Assembly (NCBI RefSeq): GCF_000733855.1
Contig: NZ_JPOJ01000001.1
Location: forward strand, 248,001-312,000
Direction: 5' to 3'
Length of the DNA stretch: 64,000 nt
Origin: Methylomicrobium agile
GTDB taxonomy: Bacteria > Pseudomonadota > Gammaproteobacteria > Methylococcales > Methylomonadaceae
Shown: positions 1-9,143 of the stretch, one piece after another
Layout of the letters: each line of letters starts with the position of its first letter
Numbering within the stretch: the first letter of the stretch is position 1
The notes under the pieces: generated by a model
Database searches by the model: none
Told to the model about the DNA's origin: nothing
The model's input: the letters and a program-made list of their open reading frames with translations, nothing else
Translations under genes and position numbers: made by a program

Positions 1-213
1 ACGTTGAAGAAAATCAAACGGCACCTCGACTTCAACCGCTCCGAGCAGGTCAAGATTTCAAGGAAAAGCGTGAAGGCGACGATTTTCGCGACCCGGCTGA
101 CCGTGCGCAGCAACCGGCTGCTCGAATTGCTTTTCGATATGGCGGGACGGGAGCTCAAAACCCCCGAATGGCAATACACCGCACCCAATTTATTAGCTCA
201 ATTAAACCATTAA
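1..213 (+). CDS. C-terminal end of an unrecognised gene (5' part outside window)
   Basis: An open frame enters from the left edge and stops with TAA at 211-213, giving about 70 residues. It is basic at the left and contains a hydrophobic patch (residues around RLLELLFDMAG). The TTG at position 4 need not be a start, because the frame is open to the window edge. It ends 9 bases before shc, so it is probably the upstream gene of the same operon and may belong to hopanoid or lipid metabolism. That role is inferred from position only; I do not recognise the family. Confidence 0.5.
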   Translation, partial: TLKKIKRHLDFNRSEQVKISRKSVKATIFATRLTVRSNRLLELLFDMAGRELKTPEWQYTAPNLLAQLNH

Positions 214-222
214 GGACACCCC

Positions 223-2178
223 ATGTTTACCGATGCTAACACACAGATAAATACCGGCTCTGCTCCTAGCTCATCGACACCGATCCAATCGCATGCTTAC
301 GATCTCGACCGGGCGATCAAAAAGGCCCAGGACAGCCTGATCAAGCTGCAGGATCCGGCCGGCTTTTGGGTTTTCGAACTGGAAGCGGACTGCACGATTC
401 CGTCCGAGTACATCATGATGATGCACTTCGTCGACGATATCGATGTGGGCCTGCAGAACAAAATCGCCAACTATCTGCGTTCGCGCCAATCCGAAGACGG
501 CAGCTTTCCGCTGTTTACCGGAGGACCTGGCGACATCAGCGGCAGTGTGAAGGTCTATTACGCACTGAAAATGGCCGGCGACGATATCGACGCACCACAC
601 ATGAAACGTCTGCGTGAATGGATTTTGAGCCAGGGCGGCGCCGCGAAAGCGAATGTATTCACCCGGATCGCTCTGGCGACCTTCGAGCAACTGCCGTGGC
701 GCGGCGTGCCGTATATTCCGGTCGAAATCATGTTGTTCCCGAAATGGTTCCCGTTCCATCTGGACAAGGTCTCGTACTGGTCCCGAACCGTGATGGTGCC
801 GCTGTTCATCCTGTGCAGCATGCAGGCGAAGGCCAAGAACCCGCACAAGGTCGACATACTCGAACTGTTCACCGTCCATCCCGACGAAGAAAAGCATTAT
901 TTCCCGGAAGGAACGCTGCTGAACAAGATCTTCCTGGGGCTGGACAAACTGGGCCGGCTAACCGCGCCGCTGATCCCGAAAACCATGCACGAGCGTGCCA
1001 TTCAGAAGGCGCTGGACTGGTTCACCGAGCGTTTGAACGGCGAGGACGGACTCGGCGGTATTTTTCCGGCCATGGTCAATGCCTACGAATCGATGCTGCT
1101 GCTCGGCATGCCGGAGGATCATCCGAATGTGGTGATCGCGCGCCAATCGATCGACAAACTGCTGGTAATCAACGAAAACGATGCCTATTGCCAGCCCTGC
1201 CTGTCGCCTGTCTGGGATACCGGTCTGGCCGCGTTAGCGCTGCAGGAAGCGAATCGGAACGGCAACAAGGCCAGCCTGACGAAAGCCTACGACTGGCTCA
1301 AAACCAAGCAGTTGAAGGACGAGCCGGGCGACTGGCAGGTCGCGAAACCGGACCTGCCGGGCGGTGGTTGGGCGTTCCAGTTCAACAATCCGCATTATCC
1401 CGACGTCGACGATACCGCGGTCGTCGCCTTCGCGATGGCGGATTCCGGCCTGCCCGGCATGGAAGAACCGGTTCAACGCGCGACTCGCTGGATCGAAGGC
1501 ATGCAGTCGAAAAACGGCGGCTACGGGGCTTTCGATGCGGATAATACCTATTATTATCTGAACGAGATTCCGTTTGCCGATCACGGCGCCTTGCTCGATC
1601 CGCCAACCGCCGACGTCAGCGCGCGCTGCGCGATGCTGATGGCGAAGGTCGCGGAAGAGCGGAAGGAATATCTGCCGACGCTCGAACGCACGGTCGAATA
1701 CCTACGCCGCGAACAGGAAGCCGACGGCTCCTGGTTCGGCCGCTGGGGCACCAACTACGTTTACGGCACCTGGTCGGTGCTGTTGGGCCTCGAACAGACC
1801 GGCCTGCCGAAAGACGATCCGATGTATACCAAAGCCGCCTCGTGGCTGAAGAGCATCCAGCGCGAAGACGGCGGCTGGGGCGAAGACAATTTCAGCTACC
1901 ACGACACCGGCTTCAGCGGCAAATACCGGTTCAGCACCGCGTTCCAGACCGCCTGGGCCGTGCTCGGCCTGATCGCGGCCGGCGAAACGAAAAGCCCGGA
2001 AGTCAAGGCCGGCATCGACTTTCTGCTGCGCAAACAGCAGGCCGACGGCTTCTGGAACGACAAATGCTTTACCGCACCCGGCTTCCCGCGCGTGTTCTAT
2101 CTGAAATATCACGGTTACGACAAGTTCTTCCCGCTGTGGGCTCTGGCGCGTTACCGCAACGAGTTAGCCAGGCCGTGA
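223..2178 (+). CDS. shc: Squalene-hopene cyclase
   Basis: The 651-residue protein has the length of bacterial squalene-hopene cyclases, monotopic membrane enzymes that cyclise squalene to hopene/hopanol, the first committed step of hopanoid synthesis. The catalytic acid motif DVDD lies at residues 394-397, inside the conserved PDVDDTA context. Several QW-type repeats are visible (QSKNGGYGAFD, QEADGSWFGRW, QREDGGWGED, QQADGFWND). The ATG at 223 follows GGACACCCC. The stop overlaps the GTG start of the next gene (GTGA), indicating translational coupling with hpnG. Symbol hpnF is also used. Confidence 0.97.
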   Translation: MFTDANTQINTGSAPSSSTPIQSHAYDLDRAIKKAQDSLIKLQDPAGFWVFELEADCTIPSEYIMMMHFVDDIDVGLQNKIANYLRSRQSEDGSFPLFTGGPGDISGSVKVYYALKMAGDDIDAPHMKRLREWILSQGGAAKANVFTRIALATFEQLPWRGVPYIPVEIMLFPKWFPFHLDKVSYWSRTVMVPLFILCSMQAKAKNPHKVDILELFTVHPDEEKHYFPEGTLLNKIFLGLDKLGRLTAPLIPKTMHERAIQKALDWFTERLNGEDGLGGIFPAMVNAYESMLLLGMPEDHPNVVIARQSIDKLLVINENDAYCQPCLSPVWDTGLAALALQEANRNGNKASLTKAYDWLKTKQLKDEPGDWQVAKPDLPGGGWAFQFNNPHYPDVDDTAVVAFAMADSGLPGMEEPVQRATRWIEGMQSKNGGYGAFDADNTYYYLNEIPFADHGALLDPPTADVSARCAMLMAKVAEERKEYLPTLERTVEYLRREQEADGSWFGRWGTNYVYGTWSVLLGLEQTGLPKDDPMYTKAASWLKSIQREDGGWGEDNFSYHDTGFSGKYRFSTAFQTAWAVLGLIAAGETKSPEVKAGIDFLLRKQQADGFWNDKCFTAPGFPRVFYLKYHGYDKFFPLWALARYRNELARP

Positions 2179-2930
2179 TTACCGGTATCGTTGTCGCCCT
2201 GCCCGAAGAGATCGTCACGCTGACCGCCAAGCGCATCGACAAGGGCCATTGCGTGTTCATCGGCGACAAGATTCTGGTCGCCTGCGCCGGCATGGGCCCG
2301 AAGAATGCGGCGGCGGCGGCCGAGCTATTAATCTCGAAAGGCGCCTCCCGGCTGATCAGTTGGGGCTGCGCCGCGGCGCTCGAACCGTCTCTGCGGGCAG
2401 GCGACCTGACGCTTGCGGACCGCCTGCTCGACTCCGAAAATGAAGAGATCACGGTCAATCCGGACTGGCTGAGCCATACCCAAACGGTATTTGCCGAAGC
2501 CTTTATCGGCCGGCACAAACAGGCCGCTCTGCATACCGGCCTTTTGGCCGAAAGCCATACGGTCGTGACTTCCGGCAAAGCCAAAAAACAGCTGCATTCC
2601 TTCACAGGCGCCCTGGCCCTGGACATGGAAAGCGGCACAATCGCAAAAGTCGCGCACCAGCGCGGTTTGCCTTTCCTGGCGATTCGTGCGATCGCCGATC
2701 CTGCCGGCATGGGTTTGCCGGAAGCGGTCGTGTATGCGACCGATGCCGACGGCGAAATCGCAATCGGCAAATTGTTAGGCTACCTGCTTCTCCACCCTGC
2801 ACAATTGCCGAGCCTGATTAAACTCGGCCTTTATTTCAGCAAGGCTAAACAGACCTTGAAACAGGCCGCCGGCCGGCTTGAATCGATCGCCGAATTCAAC
2901 AGCCTTTCTGCCGACCGGCAAACCTCTTGA
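2175..2930 (+). CDS. hpnG: Hopanoid-associated phosphorylase HpnG (adenosylhopane phosphorylase)
   Basis: This 251-residue purine-nucleoside-phosphorylase-like protein begins with the GTG at 2175 that overlaps the shc stop; the reading frame is open further upstream but that part is antisense-like shadow inside shc. Visible family features are the N-terminal TGIVVALPEE, the glycine-rich ACAGMGPKNA segment and the C-terminal ALDMESGTIA (the ME pair of nucleoside phosphorylases) followed by RAIADPAG. In known pathways HpnG removes adenine from adenosylhopane to give a ribosylhopane phosphate. Position between shc and hpnO fits side-chain maturation of bacteriohopanepolyols. Confidence 0.92.
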   Translation: MITGIVVALPEEIVTLTAKRIDKGHCVFIGDKILVACAGMGPKNAAAAAELLISKGASRLISWGCAAALEPSLRAGDLTLADRLLDSENEEITVNPDWLSHTQTVFAEAFIGRHKQAALHTGLLAESHTVVTSGKAKKQLHSFTGALALDMESGTIAKVAHQRGLPFLAIRAIADPAGMGLPEAVVYATDADGEIAIGKLLGYLLLHPAQLPSLIKLGLYFSKAKQTLKQAAGRLESIAEFNSLSADRQTS

Positions 2931-2986
2931 CCGGCTTTTTTAAAGCTTTTGCCCATCAAATAATCATTAACAAAAGACCGCTCATT

Positions 2987-4378
2987 ATGTCATTCAGCAT
3001 CGCCGAGCTTTTCGCTCAACACAGCACCGATAAATTCGACCTGCACGAACAGTTTCTGAACAACCAGATGGTTCGGGTTTTGAAAACGATCGGCTACGAC
3101 CGCCACTACAAACGCGCGGTCGGCCAATATCTATATGACCAGCATGATAACGAATACCTGGACCTTTTAAGCGGCTTCGGCGTGTTCGCGATCGGCCGCA
3201 ACCATCCGACCGTAATCAGCGCGCTGCATGAAACCCTGACCCTGGAGTTGCCGAATCTGGTGCAATTGGACGTTTCGGTGCTGAGCGGGCTGTTGGCGCA
3301 GGAAATCCTGAAGACCACGCCGGACAACCTGACCAAGATGTTCTTCTGCAACTCCGGCACCGAAGCGGTCGAAGCGGCGATCAAATTCGCCCGCTACACG
3401 ACCAAACGCGAGAAAATCGTGTTCTGCGAACATGCCTACCACGGCCTGACGATGGGTTCTTTATCGCTGAACGGCGAGCCGATCTTCCGGGAAGGCTTCG
3501 GCCCGCTGCTGCCGGGCTGCAGCGCGGTCCCGTTCAACGATCCGGCCGCGCTCGAACAAGCCTTGAGCGGCAAAGATATCGCCGCCTTCATCGTCGAACC
3601 GATACAAGGCAAAGGCGTCAATCTCCCGGACGACAATTACCTGTCCGAAGTCGAAAAACTCTGCAAGAAATACGGCACGCTGTTCGTCGCCGACGAAGTG
3701 CAGACCGGCCTCGGCCGCACCGGCAAGTTCTGGGCGATCGAGCACTGGAACGTGAAACCGGACATGATCTGCATGGCGAAAGCACTGTCGGGCGGCTTCG
3801 TGCCGGTCGGCGGCGTCGCGATGACCACCAAGATCATGGACAGCGTCTATAACCGGATGGACCGCGCGGTGGTGCACGGCTCGACGTTCTCGAAGAACAA
3901 CATGGCGATGTCCGCCGGCCTCGCGACCTTGCATGTCATGCAGGAAGAAAACCTGGTCGAAAACAGCGCCAAAGTCGGCGACGACATCATCGCAACGCTA
4001 AATGCCATGACGTCGAAATACGAATTCCTGAAGGAAGCGCGCGGCAAGGGCATGATGATCGCGATCGAGTTCCATGCACCGAAAAGCCTGACCCTGAAAG
4101 CGGCCTGGGCGATGCTCGAAGCGGCGAACAAGGGCCTGTTCTGCCAGATGATCACGATTCCGCTGTTCAAGGAACACCGGATTCTGTCGCAAGTGGCCGG
4201 CCACGGCATGAACGTGGTCAAGCTGCTGCCGCCGTTGAACCTGACCCAGAAAGACCGCGACCACATCATCGCGGCGTTCGACAAAACGATCTACGATACC
4301 CATCAGATCTCCGGTGCAATCTGGGACTTGGGCAAGAATCTGGCCAGCCATGCGCTGAAAGGCAAAACCGGCAAATAA
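2987..4378 (+). CDS. hpnO: Hopanoid aminotransferase HpnO (class III PLP enzyme)
   Basis: The 463-residue protein starts at the ATG at 2987 (MSFSIAELF); a longer in-frame extension from a TTG at 2927 overlaps hpnG and is unlikely. It is a class III aminotransferase: CNSGTEAVEAAIKFAR, the acidic segment FVADEVQTGLGRTGK, and the PLP lysine in GSTFSKNNMA (K303). Homologues in hopanoid clusters put the amino group on ribosylhopane to give aminobacteriohopanetriol. Assignment to HpnO rather than an ornithine-type aminotransferase rests on the shc-hpnG neighbourhood and on the unusual N-terminus. Confidence 0.88.
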   Translation: MSFSIAELFAQHSTDKFDLHEQFLNNQMVRVLKTIGYDRHYKRAVGQYLYDQHDNEYLDLLSGFGVFAIGRNHPTVISALHETLTLELPNLVQLDVSVLSGLLAQEILKTTPDNLTKMFFCNSGTEAVEAAIKFARYTTKREKIVFCEHAYHGLTMGSLSLNGEPIFREGFGPLLPGCSAVPFNDPAALEQALSGKDIAAFIVEPIQGKGVNLPDDNYLSEVEKLCKKYGTLFVADEVQTGLGRTGKFWAIEHWNVKPDMICMAKALSGGFVPVGGVAMTTKIMDSVYNRMDRAVVHGSTFSKNNMAMSAGLATLHVMQEENLVENSAKVGDDIIATLNAMTSKYEFLKEARGKGMMIAIEFHAPKSLTLKAAWAMLEAANKGLFCQMITIPLFKEHRILSQVAGHGMNVVKLLPPLNLTQKDRDHIIAAFDKTIYDTHQISGAIWDLGKNLASHALKGKTGK

Positions 4379-4391
4379 GGAGAATCGCGAG

Positions 4392-4748
4392 ATGAAAGCG
4401 TTACTGAAATTGTGTTTGATGGTATTGGCTCTATGCCAAGCCAATCCGGCGGCCGCGCATGCGGTGGTAACCGACTATTCGCTGAAAATGCAGCCTATCC
4501 GCGCCAATCGGCCGGACAAGGTGGTGATAACCTTCAATTCGCGGATCGAGCTGGGCCTGTCGCAAGTGTTTCTGGTCCGTAAAGGCGATACGCACGAACT
4601 GCTGAAGATCGGCAACGGCGAAAAACAGGGCCAGCTCATCGTCGAAGTGCCGGCGCTTGAACCCGGCGATTACGCGATCAAGTTCAAGGTCTTTGCCGCC
4701 GACGGCCATTTGACCGAAGACGTCATCCATTTTTCTGTAGCACAATAA
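4392..4748 (+). CDS. copC: CopC-family periplasmic copper-binding protein
   Basis: The 118-residue protein has an N-terminal signal peptide with predicted cleavage after PAAA, leaving His23 as the mature N-terminus, as expected for the CopC Cu(II) site. A DGH motif (residues 104-106) near the C-terminus supplies the other likely ligands. A strong Shine-Dalgarno-like AAGGAGA lies 7-13 bases upstream. The next gene encodes a CopD-type membrane protein, the usual partner. Copper handling is central to methanotrophs (particulate methane monooxygenase), which makes a copper uptake or homeostasis role plausible; that link is inference. Confidence 0.85.
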   Translation: MKALLKLCLMVLALCQANPAAAHAVVTDYSLKMQPIRANRPDKVVITFNSRIELGLSQVFLVRKGDTHELLKIGNGEKQGQLIVEVPALEPGDYAIKFKVFAADGHLTEDVIHFSVAQ

Positions 4749-4760
4749 ATTTTTTAGTTT

Positions 4761-6416
4761 ATGGCAGGCATAGCGGACTTTCTCGACTCGCTGATCGGCG
4801 GACTCGACCTCATTTGTTTTTGTCTCATGGTGGGCAGCTTGTTCTGGGGGCTTTTCGTGTTGCGTCCCTGGGAACGGCAACACGGATACAATGCCGTGCA
4901 TTTGGATACGACAATCACCTTGTTGTACAAAGGCGGCTTTTATCTGGCGGGAGCCCAGCTTTTCAAGATCGTTCTGAAAGTCTGGCTGATGACGGCGGTA
5001 CTCGAACGCTGGCCTTTTCCCGAGTTCGCTTCGACCACCCAATTCATCGGCGGCGCGATTCGCACCGTCTTGGCTTTGGCGGCGGCTTTTTATTGCCAGC
5101 ACATATTGCGCGCGCATGCCGAATCGAAAGCGCACTGGATCGCCGCCAGCCTGGTTACGTTGCCGGTGATCATTTCCGGCGCCTGGCTGGTCCATGCGGC
5201 AGGCCGCTTCGACAACCGAGTGATGCTAATGTCGCTGACCGTCGCGCACCAGTTGGCAGCCGCAGCCTGGATCGGCGGCGTATTCCAATTGGTCAACGTC
5301 TGGCTGCTGAGATACCGCGGACAGATTCAAGCCGATTTATGGCCGTTCCTACTCAAACGCTTTTCGATTTTCGGGATGGCTTCGGTCAGCCTGTTGCTGA
5401 TTTCAGGGGCGCCGATCGCGCTGCAATACATCACGACCTGGAACGGCCTGGTCGGCACCGGTTACGGCAATCTGCTGATGGTCAAAATCGCACTGCTGTC
5501 GCTCGCATTGGGATTGGCCTGGCTGAACCGCAATGCGGTGCTCGCTTACGGGATCAGCGGTGATCCCAGCCACCTGAACCGCAGCGTACCCTACTACATC
5601 GAAGCCGAAACCTTTATCCTGATCACCCTGCTGTTTACCGCCGCCAGTCTGGCCTCGCAGCCGCCGGCGATCGACATCCCGAGCCTGACCGCCAACTGGC
5701 AGGAAGTTCTGGGAACCTTCAAGCCGGCCATCCCGCGCACCACGTCGCCGACCCATACCGCGCTGATTGCGGGCGAGGCGGGCCGGGTTGCGATCATCGG
5801 CCAAGTGCCTTCGATTGCCGCGACCGAATGGTCGAATTACAACCACAATATCGCCGGCATCTTCCTGACCGTAATGAGCTTTTTCGCGATGCTGTCCTAT
5901 CTGAAATCGCCGGCCCCTTTCCTCGACCGCTTTTTCGAATCGATCAAATTCTGGCCGTTCGGCTTCGTGCTGCTCGGCATCTTTCTGTTCTTCCGCAGCG
6001 ATGCGGAAACCTGGCCGCTCGGCCCGATCGGCTTCTGGGAAAGCACGTTCAACAACGGCGAAGTCCTGCAGCACCGGATCGCGACCCTGCTGGTCTTCGT
6101 GCTCGGCGTGATCGAAATCCGGGCGCGCATGCAGAGCAATCAAAACCCGCGCCTGCCGCTGGTGTTTCCGGTGCTGGCCGCCTTCGGAGGACTGATGCTG
6201 TTGACCCACTCGCATGTCGGCTTTCAGGCCAAAAGCGCTTTTCTGATCCAGGTCGGCCATACCGCGATGGGCGTGTTTGCGCTGATCCTCGCCACCGGCC
6301 GCTGGCTCGAACTAAAGCTCGACAAGCCTGGCAAGGATATTGCCGGCTTCGTCTCCGTTGCAGCTCTGTTCCAGATGGGGCTTATTCTGATGTTCTATCG
6401 CGAACCCCTGTACTAA
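4761..6416 (+). CDS. copD: CopD-family copper transport/resistance membrane protein
   Basis: The 551-residue protein is strongly hydrophobic with roughly a dozen membrane segments. Its N-terminal two thirds resemble CopD (conserved WxGGVFQL-like segment [35 protein letters not shown]). After an extracytoplasmic loop (about residues 300-360) there is an additional C-terminal multi-span region (about 370-551) not found in minimal CopD. It starts 12 bases after copC with no strong ribosome-binding site. Likely moves or passes copper across the inner membrane together with CopC; direction unknown. Confidence 0.82.
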   Translation: MAGIADFLDSLIGGLDLICFCLMVGSLFWGLFVLRPWERQHGYNAVHLDTTITLLYKGGFYLAGAQLFKIVLKVWLMTAVLERWPFPEFASTTQFIGGAIRTVLALAAAFYCQHILRAHAESKAHWIAASLVTLPVIISGAWLVHAAGRFDNRVMLMSLTVAHQLAAAAWIGGVFQLVNVWLLRYRGQIQADLWPFLLKRFSIFGMASVSLLLISGAPIALQYITTWNGLVGTGYGNLLMVKIALLSLALGLAWLNRNAVLAYGISGDPSHLNRSVPYYIEAETFILITLLFTAASLASQPPAIDIPSLTANWQEVLGTFKPAIPRTTSPTHTALIAGEAGRVAIIGQVPSIAATEWSNYNHNIAGIFLTVMSFFAMLSYLKSPAPFLDRFFESIKFWPFGFVLLGIFLFFRSDAETWPLGPIGFWESTFNNGEVLQHRIATLLVFVLGVIEIRARMQSNQNPRLPLVFPVLAAFGGLMLLTHSHVGFQAKSAFLIQVGHTAMGVFALILATGRWLELKLDKPGKDIAGFVSVAALFQMGLILMFYREPLY

Positions 6417-6417
6417 T

Positions 6418-8280
6418 ATGAAACTCACGACCGAATTTCCGCTACTCGACCAGATCAATCTGCCTGCGGATCTGCGCAAGCTGAACAAGGATCAACTCAA
6501 GCCGCTCGCCAAGGAACTGCGCGACTACCTGACCCACACGGTCAGCGTCTCCGGCGGCCACTTCGCGGCCGGGCTCGGCACGGTCGAGCTGACCGTGGCG
6601 CTGCACTACGTGTTCAACACCCCCGAGGACCAACTGGTCTGGGACGTCGGCCACCAGGCCTACCCGCACAAGATCCTGACCGGCCGCAAAGGCCGCATGA
6701 CCACGATCCGCACCTTCGGCGGCATCGCCGCGTTCCCGTCCCGCAGCGAGAGCGAGTACGACGCCTTCGGGGTCGGCCATTCCAGCACCTCGATCAGCGC
6801 CGCCCTGGGCATGGCCATCGCGGCCGCCCGGAAAGGCGAACACAAGCAGATGGTGGCGATCATCGGCGACGGCAGCATCACCGGCGGGATGGCCTACGAG
6901 GCGATGAACCATGCCGGGGCCCTGGATGCGAATGTGTTGGTGATTCTGAACGACAACGAGATGTCGATCTCGCCGAACGTCGGCGCGATGAATAATTATT
7001 TAGCCAAAATCCTCTCCAGCCGGCTTTACGTGTCGGCCTGGGAAGAGAGCAAAAAAGTACTGAGCAGCATGCCGACCGTTTGGGAACTCGCGCGCCGCAC
7101 CGAATCGCACATCAAAGGCATGGTGGTGCCGGGGACGCTGTTCGAGGAACTCGGCTTCAACTACATCGGCCCGATCGACGGCCATGACCTGGACGTGCTG
7201 GTGCCGACCCTGGAAAACCTGAAGGCGATGCCCGGCCCCCGCCTCTTGCACATCGTCACCAAGAAGGGCAAGGGCTATGCCCCGGCCGAGAAGGATCCTT
7301 TGGCCTACCACGGCGTGCCCGCCTTCGATCCCCGCCAGGACTCGTTGCCGAAGTCGGCCCCCTCCCCGCACCCCACCTACACCGAAGTGTTCGGCCGCTG
7401 GCTCTGCGACATGGCCGAACAGGACGAGCGCTTGCTCGGCATCACCCCGGCGATGCGCGAGGGCTCCGGGTTAGTCAAGTTCTCCGAACGCTTCCCGGAC
7501 CGTTATTTCGATGTCGCCATCGCCGAGCAGCATGCGGTGACCCTGGCCGCGGGCCAGGCCTGCCAGGGCGCCAAGCCGGTAGTGGCGATCTATTCGACCT
7601 TTCTGCAGCGAGCCTACGACCAACTGATTCATGATGTCGCGATCCAGAACCTGGACGTACTGTTCGCGCTGGACCGGGCCGGCCTGGTCGGTCCCGACGG
7701 CCCGACCCATGCCGGCAGCTTCGATTTCAGCTACCTGAGCTGCGTGCCGAATATGGTGGTGATGGCCCCGGCCGACGAGAACGAGTGCCGGCAGATGCTC
7801 TATACCGGCTTTCGCCATGACGGCCCGGCGGCGGTCCGCTACCCGCGCGGCAAAGGGCCGGGAGCGGCGGTCGAGCAGGCGATGACCGCTCTGCCGATCG
7901 GCCAGGGCGAGATCCGCCGTCAGGGCAGCAAGATCGCGATCCTGGCCTGGGGCAGTCTGGTCGCCCCGGCGCTGCAGGCGGCCGAACGCTTCGGCGCCAC
8001 GGTCGCCAACATGCGCTTCGTGAAGCCGCTCGATGCCGCCTTGATCCGCGAGCTCGCCGACAGCCATGAAATCCTGGTCACGGTCGAGGAGAACGTGCTC
8101 GCGGGCGGGGCCGGCAGTGCGGTGAACCAGTGCCTGCAGGCCCAGCGCATCCTGATGCCGGTCTTGAACCTGGGCCTCCCCGACGCTTTCGTCGAGCAGG
8201 GCACCCGTGAAGAACTGCTTGCCCTCTGCGGCCTCGATGCCCTGGGCATCGCCGACCGCATCGAAGCGTTTATCGGCTGA
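6418..8280 (+). CDS. dxs: 1-deoxy-D-xylulose-5-phosphate synthase
   Basis: The 620-residue length matches Dxs. It condenses pyruvate and glyceraldehyde 3-phosphate using thiamine diphosphate, feeding the MEP isoprenoid pathway and hence hopanoids and carotenoids. The TPP motif begins at GDG (150-152) and runs to [13 protein letters not shown]; the conserved [12 protein letters not shown] and C-terminal [16 protein letters not shown] transketolase segments are present. The ATG is one base after the copD stop, so it is probably co-transcribed with it. Linkage to shc-hpnG-hpnO fits supply of precursor to hopanoid synthesis. Confidence 0.96.
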   Translation: MKLTTEFPLLDQINLPADLRKLNKDQLKPLAKELRDYLTHTVSVSGGHFAAGLGTVELTVALHYVFNTPEDQLVWDVGHQAYPHKILTGRKGRMTTIRTFGGIAAFPSRSESEYDAFGVGHSSTSISAALGMAIAAARKGEHKQMVAIIGDGSITGGMAYEAMNHAGALDANVLVILNDNEMSISPNVGAMNNYLAKILSSRLYVSAWEESKKVLSSMPTVWELARRTESHIKGMVVPGTLFEELGFNYIGPIDGHDLDVLVPTLENLKAMPGPRLLHIVTKKGKGYAPAEKDPLAYHGVPAFDPRQDSLPKSAPSPHPTYTEVFGRWLCDMAEQDERLLGITPAMREGSGLVKFSERFPDRYFDVAIAEQHAVTLAAGQACQGAKPVVAIYSTFLQRAYDQLIHDVAIQNLDVLFALDRAGLVGPDGPTHAGSFDFSYLSCVPNMVVMAPADENECRQMLYTGFRHDGPAAVRYPRGKGPGAAVEQAMTALPIGQGEIRRQGSKIAILAWGSLVAPALQAAERFGATVANMRFVKPLDAALIRELADSHEILVTVEENVLAGGAGSAVNQCLQAQRILMPVLNLGLPDAFVEQGTREELLALCGLDALGIADRIEAFIG

Positions 8281-8289
8281 CATTAACCT

Positions 8290-9054
8290 ATGCTTGAAAT
8301 CGTCCAGATACCGGTCCTGGCCGACAACTACATTTACCTGATCCACGATCCTGTGTCCCGGAATACCGCGGTGGTCGATCCGGCCGAAGCGCGGCCGGTG
8401 CTGGACGTGTTGGCGAGCAAAGGCTGGCAGTTGACCTACATTTTGAACACCCACCACCACGGGGATCACGTCGGCGGCAATCTGGAACTGCAACAGCAGA
8501 CCGGCTGCCGCATAATTGCGCCTTCGGCCGACCGCCACCGAATTCCCGGCATCGACCTGGGCGTATCCGAAGGCGACACGATATCCCTCGGCAATCATAC
8601 CGCCCGCGTGATGTCCACGCCTGGCCATACGCTCGGCCACGTCGTCTATCATTTTGCCGAAGACCGACTTTTATTCTGCGGCGATACCTTGTTCGTGATG
8701 GGCTGCGGCCGCCTGTTCGAAGGCTCCGCCGAGCAGATGTGGGAGTCTTTGCAGCGATTGAAAGCGCTGCCGGCCGATACTCAGATTTATTGCACGCACG
8801 AATACACCCAAAACAACGGCCGCTTCGCGCTGACGGTGGAACCGGACAATCCGGCATTGATCGAGAAAATGCGACAAGTGGATGAACTGCGGACCCGAGG
8901 TTTGCCGACCGTACCCTCGACGATCGGCGAAGAACTCGCCACCAATCCGTTTTTCAGAGAAAACAGCCTCTCGATCCAAGAGACCATCCGCTTGAGAGAT
9001 GCGGCGCCCGTTCGGGTATTTGCCGAAATCCGGCGTTTGAAAGACAGGTTTTAA
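8290..9054 (+). CDS. gloB: Hydroxyacylglutathione hydrolase (glyoxalase II)
   Basis: The 254-residue metallo-beta-lactamase-fold protein carries the metal-binding motif THHHGDH at residues 54-60, a second histidine in STPGHTLGHVVY, the CGDTLF aspartate and the CTHEYT histidine. The C-terminal helical domain and NPFFR segment are typical of glyoxalase II, which hydrolyses S-lactoylglutathione to D-lactate and glutathione. It starts 9 bases after dxs and ends the plus-strand block. Confidence 0.94.
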   Translation: MLEIVQIPVLADNYIYLIHDPVSRNTAVVDPAEARPVLDVLASKGWQLTYILNTHHHGDHVGGNLELQQQTGCRIIAPSADRHRIPGIDLGVSEGDTISLGNHTARVMSTPGHTLGHVVYHFAEDRLLFCGDTLFVMGCGRLFEGSAEQMWESLQRLKALPADTQIYCTHEYTQNNGRFALTVEPDNPALIEKMRQVDELRTRGLPTVPSTIGEELATNPFFRENSLSIQETIRLRDAAPVRVFAEIRRLKDRF

Positions 9055-9101
9055 GTGGGGAGTTACAGGTAGCAACCCGTAAATTTACGGAGAGGAAAGC
9101 A

Positions 9102-9131
9102 CGGCCTCTCGCGTTTCACTGCGAAAGGCCG
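9102..9131. terminator. Hairpin between convergent genes
   Basis: The arms CGGCCTCTCGC (9102-9112) and GCGAAAGGCCG (9121-9131) pair with one mismatch around an 8-base loop. It lies between the ends of gloB and the minus-strand repeat-protein gene. No clear U-tract follows on either strand, so termination is only a possibility. Confidence 0.4.
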
Positions 9132-9143
9132 GGCAAAGCTGTT

